Made by a program: the position numbers and the translations under genes
Notes under the pieces: generated by a model
The model's input: the letters and a program-made list of their open reading frames with translations, nothing else
Database searches by the model: none
Told to the model about the DNA's origin: nothing
In this document: piece after piece, positions 34,637-44,531 of the stretch
Numbering within the stretch: position 1 is the first letter of the stretch
How the letters are laid out: every line of letters starts with the position of its first letter
From: Actinomadura macra NBRC 14102
GTDB taxonomy: Bacteria; Actinomycetota; Actinomycetes; Streptosporangiales; Streptosporangiaceae
Length of the DNA: 64,000 nucleotides
Assembly: GCF_001552215.1 (NCBI RefSeq)
Contig: NZ_BCQT01000011.1
Span: 558,001 to 622,000, forward strand
Direction: 5' to 3'

Positions 34637-36705
34637 ACTCCAAGACGCACTTCCGGCTCGTCGTCCTGTACGTCCTCGTCGGTGCGCTGCTGCTGGTCCT
34701 CGTCGGGCGGCTGTGGTCGCTCCAGGTCCTTGAAGGCACCCACTACCAGGAGATCGCGGCGCAGAACCGCACCCGCGACATCGTCGTCCCCGCCATCCGC
34801 GGCATGATCCTGGACAACCAGGGCCGTCCGCTCGTCCGCAACCGCAGCGCGCTCGTGGTCTCGGTCGACCGCACCTCGCTGGCACGGCAGAAGGACAAGG
34901 GCACCGGCGTCCTGAAGCGGCTCGCCGCGGTGCTCGGCACCAGCCAGGACGAGATCCTCAAGCGGATCAGGCTGTGCGGGCCCGGCATCAAGCGGCCCTG
35001 CTGGCCCGGCTCGCCCTACCAGCCGATCCCCGTGGACGACCGCGTCGACCCCAAGCGCGCTCTGCAGATCATGGAGCGGCAGGAGGACTTCCCCGGTGTG
35101 ACCGCCCAGGTCCAGGCCGTCCGGGACTACCCGCGCCCCGAGGGCGCGGGGGCCGCGCAGACGCTCGGCTACCTCCAGCCGATCACGCAGGAGGAGCTCG
35201 ACAAGCGCAAGGGCCTCAAGGTCACCGGCTACAGCGGGGTCGACCTGATCGGGCGCGCCGGCCTGGAGGCGCAGTACGACGGCGACCTGCGCGGCGAGCC
35301 GGGCTTCCGCAAGGTGCTCGTCGACAGCCAGGGCCGCGTCACCGGCACCGCGGCGGAGAAGGCGCCGGCGACCGGCGGCAACCTCGTCACCAGCATCGAC
35401 GCCGGTGTGCAAGGTGCGGCGGAGAAGGCGCTCCAGGCCGCCATCGACGGTGCCCGCAAGGCCGGCAACAAGGCCGACGCCGGCGCCGCGGTCGTCATGG
35501 ACGTGCAGACCGGCCGGGTGGTCGCGATGGCCAGCTACCCAACCTACGATCCGGCGATCTGGACCGGCGGCATCTCCCAGGACGAGTACGACGGGCTGCT
35601 CGGCAAGAAGAAGGGCGAGCCGCTGATCTCCCGCGTCACCGAGGGGCAGTTCGCGCCCGGGTCCACCTTCAAGATCTCCTCGGTGTCCGCCGCGGTGAAG
35701 GACGGGTACCCGTTGAACGGCATCTACCCCTGCCCCGGGTCGTACAACGTCGGAAGCCGCGCGTTCACGAACTTCGAGGGCCAGGGCCACGGCAACATGA
35801 ACCTCCACCAGGCGCTGGTGGTGTCGTGCGACACCATCTTCTACAAGTTCGCCTACGAGGAGTGGCTCCGCGACGGCGCCATGAAGCCGCGCAAGAGCCC
35901 GTCCGACCCGATGGTGGGGATGGCGCGCAGCTTCGGCTTCGGGGCCCGCACCGGTATCGACCTGCCGAGCGAGACGCCGGGCCGCATCCCCGACCGGGGC
36001 TGGAAGCGCAGCTACTGGAACGCCACCAAGAAGGCCGACTGCAAGGGCGCCAAGGAGGGCTACCCCGGCGTCGCCAAGACCGACCCGGCCCGCGCCGCCT
36101 ACCTCAAGGCCATCGCCACGGAGAACTGCACCGAGGGTTTCGTGTGGCGGGCCGGAGACGCGGCGAACTTCTCGGTCGGCCAGGGCGACGTCCTGGTGAC
36201 GCCGCTGCAGCTCACGCGCGCGTACGCGGCTGTCGCCAACGGCGGCAGGCTCGTCACGCCGCGGCTCGGCGTCGCGGTGATGCGGGCGGACGGCTCGCTC
36301 GTCCGCCGGATCCCCGACCCGCCCGAGCCGAGACTGCCGGTCGATTCGAAGATCCTCAAGTACATCCGCAGTGGCCTGGCCGACGTGACCAAGAAGGGCA
36401 CGGCCGCCGGAGCCTTCTCCGGATTCGACTTCAAACGGGTCGACGTCGCGGGCAAGACCGGCACTGCCGAGGTCTTCGGCAAGGCCGACACCTCGTGGTT
36501 CGCCTCGTTCGGGCCGGCCGGCAAGCCCCGCTTCGCGGTGGTCGCGATGGTCGCACAGGGCGGTACCGGCGCCTCCACGGCGGCGCCCGCCGTCCGCGCG
36601 ATCTGGGAGGCCATGTACGGGACGAAGGACAAAAAGCCCCTCCTCAGGGACGGCAGGCTTCCGTCCGACCTCCCGAAGCCCCCCGCGGACGGGGCCGCGC
36701 CGTGA
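34633..36705 (+). CDS. mrdA: penicillin-binding protein 2, class B transpeptidase, 690 aa
   Basis: It cross-links peptidoglycan during elongation. An N-terminal membrane helix (LVVLYVLVGALLLVLVGRLW) is followed by the PBP dimerisation domain and the transpeptidase domain with S344-T-F-K, S398-C-D (the usual SxN position carries Asp) and K608-T-G. The enzyme is longer than E. coli PBP2 (633 aa). GTG 34633 overlaps the mreD stop. The partner glycosyltransferase RodA is encoded just downstream. Confidence 0.95.
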   Translation: MNSKTHFRLVVLYVLVGALLLVLVGRLWSLQVLEGTHYQEIAAQNRTRDIVVPAIRGMILDNQGRPLVRNRSALVVSVDRTSLARQKDKGTGVLKRLAAVLGTSQDEILKRIRLCGPGIKRPCWPGSPYQPIPVDDRVDPKRALQIMERQEDFPGVTAQVQAVRDYPRPEGAGAAQTLGYLQPITQEELDKRKGLKVTGYSGVDLIGRAGLEAQYDGDLRGEPGFRKVLVDSQGRVTGTAAEKAPATGGNLVTSIDAGVQGAAEKALQAAIDGARKAGNKADAGAAVVMDVQTGRVVAMASYPTYDPAIWTGGISQDEYDGLLGKKKGEPLISRVTEGQFAPGSTFKISSVSAAVKDGYPLNGIYPCPGSYNVGSRAFTNFEGQGHGNMNLHQALVVSCDTIFYKFAYEEWLRDGAMKPRKSPSDPMVGMARSFGFGARTGIDLPSETPGRIPDRGWKRSYWNATKKADCKGAKEGYPGVAKTDPARAAYLKAIATENCTEGFVWRAGDAANFSVGQGDVLVTPLQLTRAYAAVANGGRLVTPRLGVAVMRADGSLVRRIPDPPEPRLPVDSKILKYIRSGLADVTKKGTAAGAFSGFDFKRVDVAGKTGTAEVFGKADTSWFASFGPAGKPRFAVVAMVAQGGTGASTAAPAVRAIWEAMYGTKDKKPLLRDGRLPSDLPKPPADGAAP

Positions 36706-36766
36706 CCCCGGATGGCGGCCCGACGCCGCGTGGATGCGGTCGCCCGACTCCGAGCGGAGCGAGGCC

Positions 36767-37948
36767 ATGAACGAGGCGAACGTCGGATCCATCGGCGGAT
36801 ATCGCGACCGGGTGCTGTGGCAGAGCCGCGTCGCGGGTCTGCGGCGCCTCGACTGGACGCTGTGCCTGACCGTTCTCGCCCTGTCGCTGATCGGCGCGCT
36901 GCTGGTGCGCTCGGCGACGTTCCAGCTCATGACCGAGCAGGGCAAGGACCCCGAGAGCTTCCTCAAGCGCCACATCCTCAACCTGATCATCGGGTTCGTG
37001 CTCGGCGGCGTGGTGACCGTCCTCGACTACCGGCTGCTGCGCGCCTACGTCCCGATCCTGTACGGCCTGGCCTGCGTGGGCCTGGTCGCGGTCCTCACCC
37101 CGCTCGGCTCGACGATCAACGGGTCGCACTCGTGGATCGTGATCGGCGGCGGGTTCCAGGTGCAGCCGTCGGAGTTCGCCAAGGTCGGTCTCGTCGTGCT
37201 GCTCGCCATGATCCTCGGGGAGCCGCGGGACGGTGAGATCGGTCCCGGCCGGCGTGACGTGCTGCTCGCCCTCGCGCTCGCCGGCGTACCGGCGGCGCTG
37301 ATCATGCTGCAGCCCGACCTCGGCACCACGCTGGTGTTCACCGCTGTGGTCCTCGGGATGCTGGCGGTCTCCGGCGCCCGGAAACGCTGGCTGGTGGGGC
37401 TGGTCGGCGGCGGTGTCGCCGCGGGCTTCGCGGTGTGGTTCTTCGGGCTGCTGAAGCCCTACCAGCTCGCCCGGTTCACCGCCTTCATGGACCCGTCCGC
37501 CGACCCGCGCGGCGCCGGCTACAACGCCCAGCAGGCCCGGATCGCGATCGGCTCCGGCGGCGCGTTCGGCAAGGGCCTGTTCAACGGCGAGCAGACCGGC
37601 GGGCATTTCGTCCCCGAGCAGCAGACCGACTTCATCTTCACCGTGGCGGGGGAGGAACTCGGCTTCGTCGGCGCCGCCGTGATCATCGTGCTGCTCGGCG
37701 TCGTGCTGTGGCGCGGCCTGCGCATCGCGACCCAGGCCGCCGACCTGTTCGGCACGCTCGTGGCGACCGGGGCGGTGTGCTGGCTGGCGTTCCAGACGTT
37801 CGAGAACGTCGGGATGACGATCGGGATCATGCCGATCACCGGGCTGCCGCTGCCGTTCGTGTCCTACGGCGGCTCCGCCACCTTCGCCAACATGATCGCG
37901 TTCGGGCTGCTCCAGGCCGTCCATGTGCGGCGCAGACCCTTCGACTAG
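36767..37948 (+). CDS. rodA: RodA/FtsW-family SEDS peptidoglycan polymerase, 393 aa
   Basis: About ten membrane helices with SEDS signatures: GSHSWIVIGGGFQVQPSEFAKVGLV, QPDLGTTLVF, GKGLFNGEQTGGHFVPEQQTDFIFTVAGEELGFVG and PFVSYGGSATFANM. It polymerises lipid II together with PBP2. ATG 36767 is chosen for GGAG upstream; an in-frame start at 36734 is possible. The 61-bp gap after mrdA carries a GAGCGGAGCGAGG motif related to the repeat near 21.8 kb. Confidence 0.94.
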   Translation: MNEANVGSIGGYRDRVLWQSRVAGLRRLDWTLCLTVLALSLIGALLVRSATFQLMTEQGKDPESFLKRHILNLIIGFVLGGVVTVLDYRLLRAYVPILYGLACVGLVAVLTPLGSTINGSHSWIVIGGGFQVQPSEFAKVGLVVLLAMILGEPRDGEIGPGRRDVLLALALAGVPAALIMLQPDLGTTLVFTAVVLGMLAVSGARKRWLVGLVGGGVAAGFAVWFFGLLKPYQLARFTAFMDPSADPRGAGYNAQQARIAIGSGGAFGKGLFNGEQTGGHFVPEQQTDFIFTVAGEELGFVGAAVIIVLLGVVLWRGLRIATQAADLFGTLVATGAVCWLAFQTFENVGMTIGIMPITGLPLPFVSYGGSATFANMIAFGLLQAVHVRRRPFD

Positions 37949-38001
37949 GGCCCGGCGGTAGGCTGGACGTTCATCCATGGCCACAGCACGGAGGACCCGC
38001 C

Positions 38002-39924
38002 ATGCCCGTCCAGTCGATCTTCCCGCGACTGGAGCCGCTGCTCCCGCGCGTGCAAAAGCCGATCCAGTACGTCGGTGGAGAGCTGAACTCGCAGGCCAAG
38101 GACTGGGACGAGGCCGAGGTCCGGTGGGCCCTGATGTACCCGGACGCCTACGAGGTCGGCCTGCCGAACCAGGGCGTCCAGATCCTCTACGAGATCCTCA
38201 ACGAGCGCGACGGCGTCCTCGCGGAGCGGACCTACTCGGTCTGGCCCGACATGGAGGCCGTCATGCGGGAGAACGGCATCCCGCAGTTCACCGTCGACGC
38301 GCACCGTCCGGTCGCCGCGTTCGACGTGTTCGGCGTCTCGTTCTCCACCGAACTGGGTTACACCAACCTGCTGACGGCGCTCGACCTCGCCGGCATCCCC
38401 CTCGACGCGGCCGACCGCACCGACGCCCACCCGATCGTCCTGGCGGGCGGGCACGCCGCCTTCAACCCCGAGCCGATCGCCGATTTCATCGACGCCGCCG
38501 TGCTCGGCGACGGAGAGGAGATCGCGCTCGCGATCACCGACGTGATCCGGGAGTGGAAGGCCGAGGGCGAGCCCGGTGGACGGGACGGGCTGCTGATGCG
38601 CCTCGCCGCGTCCGGTGGCGTGTACGTCCCGCGCTTCTACGACGTGTCCTACCTGCCGGACGGCCGGATCCAACGGGTCGCGCCCAACCGTCCGGGCGTG
38701 CCGTGGCGGGTCGAGAAGCACACCGTCATGGACCTCGACCAGTGGCCGTACCCGAAAAAGCCCCTGGTCCCGCTTGCCGAGACCGTCCACGAGCGGTTCA
38801 GCGTGGAGATCTTCCGCGGCTGCACCCGCGGCTGCCGGTTCTGCCAGGCCGGGATGATCACCCGCCCGGTCCGGGAGCGGTCGATCACCACGATCGGCGC
38901 GATGGTCGACCAGGGGCTGAAGGAGTCCGGTTTCCAGGAGGTCGGCCTGCTCAGCCTGTCCAGCGCCGACCACAGCGAGATCGGCGAAGTCGCCAAGGGG
39001 CTCGCCGACCGCTACGAGGGCACCAACACCTCGCTGTCGCTGCCGTCCACCCGCGTGGACGCCTTCAACATCACCCTCGCCAACGAGTTCTCGCGCGGCG
39101 GGCGCCGGTCCGGGCTGACCTTCGCCCCCGAGGGCGGCTCCGAACGGATGCGCAAGGTGATCAACAAGATGGTCACCGAGGACGACCTGATCCGCACCGT
39201 CAGCACCGCCTACGAGAACGGCTGGCGGCAGGTCAAGCTGTACTTCATGTGCGGGCTGCCCACCGAGGAGGACGAGGACGTCCTGGCCATCGCCGACATG
39301 GCCAAGCGCGTCATCCGGGCGGGACGCGAGGCCACCGGGCGCAAGGACATCCGCTGCACCGTCTCCATCGGCGGGTTCGTCCCGAAGCCGCACACGCCTT
39401 TCCAGTGGGCCGCCCAGTGCGACCACGAGACCGTCGACCGCCGCCTGCGCGCCCTCAAGGACGCCCTGCGCGGCGACCGCGAGTACGGCCGCGCCATCGG
39501 CCTGCGCTACCACGACGGCCAGCCGTCCATCGTCGAGGGCCTGCTGTCGCGCGGCGACCGGCGCGTCGGCCGGGTCATCCGCGCCGTGTGGGAGGACGGC
39601 GGGCGGTTCGACGGCTGGAGCGAGCACTTCTCCTACGAGCGCTGGACGGACTGCGCCGCGAAGGCGCTGGCCGGAGAGCCCGTCGACCTCGACTGGTACA
39701 CGGTCCGCGAGCGCGACGAGGTCGAGGTGCTGCCCTGGGACCACCTCGACGCCGGGCTCGACCGCGAGTGGCTCTGGCAGGACTGGCAGGACGCCGTGGA
39801 CGGGACCGAGGTCGAGGACTGCCGCTGGACCCCGTGCTATGACTGCGGCGTCTGCCCGACCATGGGAACCGAGATCCAGATCGGGCCGACGGGCCGCAGG
39901 CTGCTTCCCCTGTCGGTGGTCTGA
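38002..39924 (+). CDS. TIGR03960-family B12-binding-like radical SAM protein, 640 aa
   Basis: An N-terminal cobalamin-binding-like domain (about 35-190) precedes a radical SAM core with the Fe-S cysteines C274-TRG-C278-RF-C281. The C-terminal part carries extra cysteines (CRWTPCYDCGVCPT) that could bind a second cluster. The family always travels with the TIGR03936 partner, encoded next, and with rne-rplU-rpmA, suggesting a translation or RNA-modification role; the substrate is unknown. ATG 38002 follows CGGAGGA. Confidence 0.93.
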   Translation: MPVQSIFPRLEPLLPRVQKPIQYVGGELNSQAKDWDEAEVRWALMYPDAYEVGLPNQGVQILYEILNERDGVLAERTYSVWPDMEAVMRENGIPQFTVDAHRPVAAFDVFGVSFSTELGYTNLLTALDLAGIPLDAADRTDAHPIVLAGGHAAFNPEPIADFIDAAVLGDGEEIALAITDVIREWKAEGEPGGRDGLLMRLAASGGVYVPRFYDVSYLPDGRIQRVAPNRPGVPWRVEKHTVMDLDQWPYPKKPLVPLAETVHERFSVEIFRGCTRGCRFCQAGMITRPVRERSITTIGAMVDQGLKESGFQEVGLLSLSSADHSEIGEVAKGLADRYEGTNTSLSLPSTRVDAFNITLANEFSRGGRRSGLTFAPEGGSERMRKVINKMVTEDDLIRTVSTAYENGWRQVKLYFMCGLPTEEDEDVLAIADMAKRVIRAGREATGRKDIRCTVSIGGFVPKPHTPFQWAAQCDHETVDRRLRALKDALRGDREYGRAIGLRYHDGQPSIVEGLLSRGDRRVGRVIRAVWEDGGRFDGWSEHFSYERWTDCAAKALAGEPVDLDWYTVRERDEVEVLPWDHLDAGLDREWLWQDWQDAVDGTEVEDCRWTPCYDCGVCPTMGTEIQIGPTGRRLLPLSVV

Positions 39925-40120
39925 CCGGGCCTCCGGATGCGCCGTCCCAGGCCAGAACGGGATTCGATCGGGGCCTGAACCGGCCGCCTGAACCCCCTGA
40001 GCTGCGGGGCTCGCGGTGTTCGCGCCCCGGCCGGGGGCAAAAGGGCACCGAGCGACCCGTACTCTATAGGGAGACGTTTTCGACTCGACACGAGTAGGAA
40101 GGACAAGAGCCCTGGCACCC

Positions 40121-40996
40121 ATGCCGGAGGGTCCGGCGCCGGCCCCAGTGATCCAGCGCCTGCGCGTCCGCTACGCCAAGCGGGGCAGGCTGCGGTTCAC
40201 GAGCCACCGCGACATTTCCCGGGCCGTGGAACGCGCCGTGCGGCGCGCCGGGATCCCTGTCGCGTTCAGCGCCGGATTCACCCCGCACCCGAAGATCTCG
40301 TACGCGGGTGCGGCGGCGACAGGGGTGGCCAGCGAGGCCGAGTACCTTGAGATCGGGCTCATCGAGACCCGCGACCCTGCGCGGGTACGGGCCGATCTCG
40401 ACGCTGCCCTGCCCCCCGGGCTCGACATCGTGGATGTCGTGCCGGTCGGGGCGGGACGCGCCGCGGACGCGCAGGCGAAGCCGGGCGCGTTCGCCGATCG
40501 GCTCCAGGCGTCCGAATGGCGGATCCGGCTGGACGGCGTGTCGCACGACGACGCCGCCGCTGCCGTCGCCGCCTTCCTGGACGCGCGCGACATCGAGGTG
40601 GAACGCCTCACCAAGAAGGGGCGCCGCCGGTTCGACGTGCGCGCCGCCGTCCTCACCCTGGAGGCACCCGCCCCTGGGGCGGATCGGCGCGCCGCGGAGG
40701 CGGCGGATGCCCCTTGTGCGATACTTCGAATGGTTGTTCGGCATTCCACACCCGCCGTTCGACCCGACGACATCCTCACCGGACTGCGCCAGGTCGCCGA
40801 CCTAGCGCCGCCGTCACCGCCACTGGTGACCAGGCTGGCGCAGGGGCCCCTCGACGCGGCCACCGGTGGCCTCGCGGATCCTCTGGATCCCGACCGGGAG
40901 ATCGGCCTGCCGTCCGGCGACGACGCCGAGACGGCCCGCGGCCCTGTGCGGTCGCAGCCCGGGGAACCCGCGAGCGCGGATGCCGTCAGCGCCTGA
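40121..40996 (+). CDS. TIGR03936-family (DUF2344) radical-SAM-associated protein, 291 aa
   Basis: Its N-terminus is diagnostic: RLRVRYAKRGRLRFTSHRDISRAVERAVRRAGIPVAFSAGFTPHPKISYA-type sequence (residues about 12-61). Some bacteria fuse this domain to the TIGR03960 protein, so the two probably act together. The 196-bp gap upstream has a TACTCT hexamer at 40060 and AGGAAGGA further from the start than usual, so the start is approximate. The last ~80 residues are low in conservation. Confidence 0.88.
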   Translation: MPEGPAPAPVIQRLRVRYAKRGRLRFTSHRDISRAVERAVRRAGIPVAFSAGFTPHPKISYAGAAATGVASEAEYLEIGLIETRDPARVRADLDAALPPGLDIVDVVPVGAGRAADAQAKPGAFADRLQASEWRIRLDGVSHDDAAAAVAAFLDARDIEVERLTKKGRRRFDVRAAVLTLEAPAPGADRRAAEAADAPCAILRMVVRHSTPAVRPDDILTGLRQVADLAPPSPPLVTRLAQGPLDAATGGLADPLDPDREIGLPSGDDAETARGPVRSQPGEPASADAVSA

Positions 40997-40998
40997 TC

Positions 40999-41115
40999 GT
41001 GGGACCGAAGCCGTGGCAGCACGGAACCGGTCCCGCAGGGGACGGCGGGCGCACCCCCGACGACTTCGTCGTCATGGCCGGACGACCGTCCGGCGGTGAC
41101 GACGCCGACGACTGA
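40999..41115 (+). CDS. possible 38-aa peptide between TIGR03936 gene and rne
   Basis: A GTG 2 bp after the TIGR03936 stop opens a short frame encoding a sequence that includes PKPWQHGTG and TPDDFVVMAGRPSG and ends in an acidic DDADD. Its composition looks more protein-like than the shadows around it, but it has no Shine-Dalgarno of its own. It could be a coupled small protein or chance. Confidence 0.25.
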   Translation: MGPKPWQHGTGPAGDGGRTPDDFVVMAGRPSGGDDADD

Positions 41116-41204
41116 CGGAGAGCTCTCGTGCGGCGCACCGCACCGGTTCCGCCCCCTGGCGGAGCAGGCGGTCGCGCCCGGGAGCCTGACGGGAGATTGC
41201 CCGG

Positions 41205-44200
41205 ATGCTTGATAACGAAGCCGATTCGGCCGCTGCCGAAGGCACTGGCAACGACAATGACGACACCACGACCGGGACCGGCGTGACCACACGCTCCCGG
41301 CGCCGCGCGAGCCGCCCCGCCGGCCCGCCGCCGGATGTGGAGGACACGCCCGCGGCGCCCGCCGCCGCGGCGCCGCCCGCCTCGGCGGAGGAGCCCACGC
41401 CCGCCCAGGAGCCGGAGCCGGCTCCCAAGCGCAGGACCACCGCCCGCCGGACGGCCGCTCCCGAGCCCGAGGCCACCCCCGCCGCAGAGCCCGCGCCCGA
41501 AGCCGGCGCCACGCCCGCGGCCGAGGCACCGGCGAAGAGGACGCGGACCCGCACCCGCACCAGGACCACGAAGGCCGCCGAGACCGCCGGCGACAGCACC
41601 GCGGAGACCGCGGAGACCGCCGAGGCCGTTCCGATGACCGGCGCGGAGACGTCGCCGGAGGAGACCCCGGCCGAGAAGGCGCCCACGCGCACGCGGACCC
41701 GCCGCCGCGCGAGCGCCGCCGCGCCCGTCACGCCGGACGAGCCGGACGTCCCGTCCGTGCCCGGGGTGCCCGGAGCCGCGCCCGAGGCGGGCCAGGTGTC
41801 GGAGACCGAACCCGCGAGCGGCGTCGTGCCCGGCGTGACGTTCCAGCCGCCGATGGTCGTCTTCCAGCCGCCGCAGCCGAAGGCCGAGGCCCCCGCCCGT
41901 CCCAAGGAGGAGCCGAAGGCCGCCGAGCCCGCCGCCGAGGAGCAGGACGAGCACGGCCCGTCCGCGCACGAGGACGACGACGAGGACGACGGCAGGCCCT
42001 CGCGCCGGCGCCGCCGCCGGGGTGGCCGTGGCCGCGGCCGCGGCAAGGACGGCGCCGACGACGAGGCGCAGGCCGAGGAGGTCGCCGAGGCCGAGGAGGC
42101 CAAGGACGAGCAGCCCGCCAGGGCGGGCAAGGCGGGCAGGGCGACGAAGGCCGCCAAGACCAAGGCCAAGGACAAGCCCGCCAAGGCCGAGCAGGACGAG
42201 CCCGCGCAGGACTCCGACGAGGACGACGGTGACGGGCAGGGCGGCACCAGCCGCCGCCGGCGCCGCCGTCGGCGGCGCTCCGGGACCGACGGCGAGGGCG
42301 GCGTCACCGACGACCCGCCGAACACCGTCGTGCACGTGCGCGACGCCCGCGCCGTGGAGGACGAGGTCCAGTCCGTCCGGGGCTCGACCCGGCTGGAGGC
42401 CAAGAAGCAGCGCCGCCGCGAGGGCCGCGAGCAGGGTCGCCGCCGCCCGCCGGTGATCACCGAGGCCGAGTTCCTGGCACGCCGTGAGGCCGTCGAGCGG
42501 ATCATGGTGGTGCGGCAGGAGGGCGAGCGTACGCAGGTCGCCGTGCTGGAGGACGACGTCCTCGTCGAGCACTACGTCAACCGCGCCACCCACCAGTCGT
42601 ACGTGGGCAACGTCTACCTGGGCAAGGTCCAGAACGTGCTGCCGTCGATGGAGGCGGCGTTCGTCGACATCGGCAAGGGCCGCAATGCCGTCCTGTACGC
42701 GGGCGAGGTCAACTGGGACGTCGCCGGCCTGGAGGGCCAGCCCCGCCGCATCGAGTCGGCGCTGAAGTCCGGCCAGTCGGTGCTCGTCCAGGTCACCAAG
42801 GACCCGCTCGGCCACAAGGGCGCCCGGCTGACCAGCCAGGTCTCGCTGCCCGGCCGCTACCTGGTGTACGTGCCGGACGGCTCGATGACCGGCATCAGCC
42901 GCAAGCTCCCCGACAAGGAGCGCAGCCGGCTCAAGTCGATCCTGAAGAAGGTCATGCCGGAGAACGCGGGCGTGATCGTCCGCACGGCCGCCGAGGGCGC
43001 GACCGAGGAGGAGTTGTCCCGGGACGTCTCGCGCCTCGCGGCGCAGTGGGACAACATCCAGAAGAAGGTCAAGACCGCCTCGGCGCCGTCGCTGCTGTAC
43101 GGCGAGCCGGACCTGACGATCCGGGTCGTCCGCGACATCTTCAACGAGGACTTCGCCAAGCTCGTGGTGTCCGGCGGCGACGCCTGGGACACCGTCTCCG
43201 AGTACGTGGAGTACGTCGCGCCGCACCTCGCCGACCGCGTCGAGCGCTGGGCGGGCAACCAGGACGTGCTCGGCGCGTTCCGCGTCGACGAGCAGATCGC
43301 CAAGGCGCTGGACCGCAAGGTGTGGCTGCCCTCCGGCGGCTCGCTGGTGATCGACCGCACCGAGGCGATGACGGTCATCGACGTCAACACCGGGAAGTTC
43401 ACCGGGCAGGGCGGCAACCTGGAGGAGACCGTCACCCGCAACAACCTGGAGGCGGCCGAGGAGATCGTCCGCCAGCTGCGGCTGCGCGACATCGGCGGCA
43501 TCGTCGTGATCGACTTCATCGACATGGTGCTGGAGAGCAATCGCGACCTGGTGCTGCGCCGGCTCGTCGAATGCCTGTCGAGGGACCGCACCAAGCACCA
43601 GGTGGCCGAGGTGACGTCGCTGGGCCTGGTCCAGATGACCCGCAAGCGCGTCGGACAGGGCCTGCTGGAGGCGTTCTCGGAGACCTGCGAGTCCTGCAAC
43701 GGCCGTGGCATCCACGTCCACCTGACGCCCGTCGAGCCCAAGCCGGACAAGGCGTCCGCCAAGGAGACCGGCCGGCGCCGCAAGCGCAAGGGCGAGGTCG
43801 AGAGGGTGGTCGAGGAGAAGCTGGCCCAGCACGAGACCAAGCCCCGGGAAGCCGCGGAGCCCGAACCGCAGGAAGAGCCTGAGCCGGCGCGCCCCGCGCG
43901 GTCGCGGGCGAAGAAGTCCGGGCCCGCCAAGCGCCCCGCGGGCCCGCCGCCGGAGGTCGACGCCGACGAGTCGCCGGCCCAGGCCGCGGTGGAGGCCGCG
44001 GACGCCGCGGCCGAGGTCGCCGCGACCTCGCCGGGCGTCCTGGACGACGCCGAGCCGGTCGCCGTCACCGGGGCCGAGGCCGACGGGGCCGAGGCCGACG
44101 GGGCCGAGGCCAACGGGGTTGAGGCCAACGGGGTTGAGGCGAACGGAGCCGAGGCGAACGGAGCCGAGGCCGGTGACGAGGAGGCCCGGGGCGCCGAGGC

Positions 44201-44366
44201 GGGTGCCGCGGAGGCCAACGGGTCCGCGGCGTCCAGCGCACCGTCCACCGCGCCCTCCGCCGAGGCGAACGGCGCGGCCACCGGGGAGGTCGAGGAGCCC
44301 GGCGGCGGACGCCGCCGCCGCGTCCGCCGTCCCCGCGCTGCCGCCCAGGCCGCCGATTCCGACTGA
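41205..44366 (+). CDS. rne: ribonuclease E/G family endoribonuclease, 1053 aa
   Basis: This RNA-processing and decay enzyme has its catalytic core centrally (about 420-850): S1 domain (YVGNVYLGKVQNVLPSMEAAFVDIG), DNase I-like domain with catalytic Asp in IDVNTGKF and VIDFIDMV, and a zinc-link CESC (ETCESCNGRG). Flanking arms of about 400 and 200 residues are charged and disordered, with Arg-rich patches (SRRRRRRRRRSG; RRRRRRGGRGRGRGK) likely to bind RNA. The C-terminal arm has a 15-bp minisatellite. In actinobacteria the core lies in the middle of the chain, as here. ATG 41205 follows GGGAGA. Confidence 0.95.
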   Translation: MLDNEADSAAAEGTGNDNDDTTTGTGVTTRSRRRASRPAGPPPDVEDTPAAPAAAAPPASAEEPTPAQEPEPAPKRRTTARRTAAPEPEATPAAEPAPEAGATPAAEAPAKRTRTRTRTRTTKAAETAGDSTAETAETAEAVPMTGAETSPEETPAEKAPTRTRTRRRASAAAPVTPDEPDVPSVPGVPGAAPEAGQVSETEPASGVVPGVTFQPPMVVFQPPQPKAEAPARPKEEPKAAEPAAEEQDEHGPSAHEDDDEDDGRPSRRRRRRGGRGRGRGKDGADDEAQAEEVAEAEEAKDEQPARAGKAGRATKAAKTKAKDKPAKAEQDEPAQDSDEDDGDGQGGTSRRRRRRRRRSGTDGEGGVTDDPPNTVVHVRDARAVEDEVQSVRGSTRLEAKKQRRREGREQGRRRPPVITEAEFLARREAVERIMVVRQEGERTQVAVLEDDVLVEHYVNRATHQSYVGNVYLGKVQNVLPSMEAAFVDIGKGRNAVLYAGEVNWDVAGLEGQPRRIESALKSGQSVLVQVTKDPLGHKGARLTSQVSLPGRYLVYVPDGSMTGISRKLPDKERSRLKSILKKVMPENAGVIVRTAAEGATEEELSRDVSRLAAQWDNIQKKVKTASAPSLLYGEPDLTIRVVRDIFNEDFAKLVVSGGDAWDTVSEYVEYVAPHLADRVERWAGNQDVLGAFRVDEQIAKALDRKVWLPSGGSLVIDRTEAMTVIDVNTGKFTGQGGNLEETVTRNNLEAAEEIVRQLRLRDIGGIVVIDFIDMVLESNRDLVLRRLVECLSRDRTKHQVAEVTSLGLVQMTRKRVGQGLLEAFSETCESCNGRGIHVHLTPVEPKPDKASAKETGRRRKRKGEVERVVEEKLAQHETKPREAAEPEPQEEPEPARPARSRAKKSGPAKRPAGPPPEVDADESPAQAAVEAADAAAEVAATSPGVLDDAEPVAVTGAEADGAEADGAEANGVEANGVEANGAEANGAEAGDEEARGAEAGAAEANGSAASSAPSTAPSAEANGAATGEVEEPGGGRRRRVRRPRAAAQAADSD
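44070..44174 (+). repeat. 15-bp tandem repeat x7 inside rne
   Basis: Seven units of GGGGCCGAGGCCGAC-type sequence encode GAEAD, GAEAD, GAEAN, GVEAN, GVEAN, GAEAN, GAEAG. The first two units are identical; later ones differ by one to three bases. Confidence 0.9.
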
Positions 44367-44381
44367 GGCCGGAACACCCCG

Positions 44382-44414
44382 CCCTGGCCGGACGCGTTCG
44401 CGTTCCGGCCAGGG
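44382..44414 (+). terminator. terminator after rne
   Basis: An 11-bp perfect stem (CCCTGGCCGGA/TCCGGCCAGGG), extended by a CGC/GCG inner stem, 15 nt after the rne stop. It separates rne from rplU-rpmA. Confidence 0.8.
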
Positions 44415-44421
44415 CATCCGG

Positions 44422-44427
44422 TAGTCT
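44422..44427 (+). promoter_or_regulatory. possible -10 element for rplU
   Basis: TAGTCT lies just after the rne terminator and would give a leader of about 225 nt. The -35 is poor. Confidence 0.35.
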
Positions 44428-44531
44428 TGTGCTTCGGCGCGTCGTGTGCGCGTCACCTGAACCCGCACCGCGAGCCCCGTCCAGGGCTGTGCCGGTGCAC
44501 ACCTCGCCGATCCGGTGAGGCAGAGCAGAGA

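Noticed and set aside
40981..41115. Frameshift at the end of the TIGR03936 gene joining the 38-aa frame
   Set aside because: The protein already has normal length and the downstream frame is in a variable region, so a separate short frame is the simpler reading.
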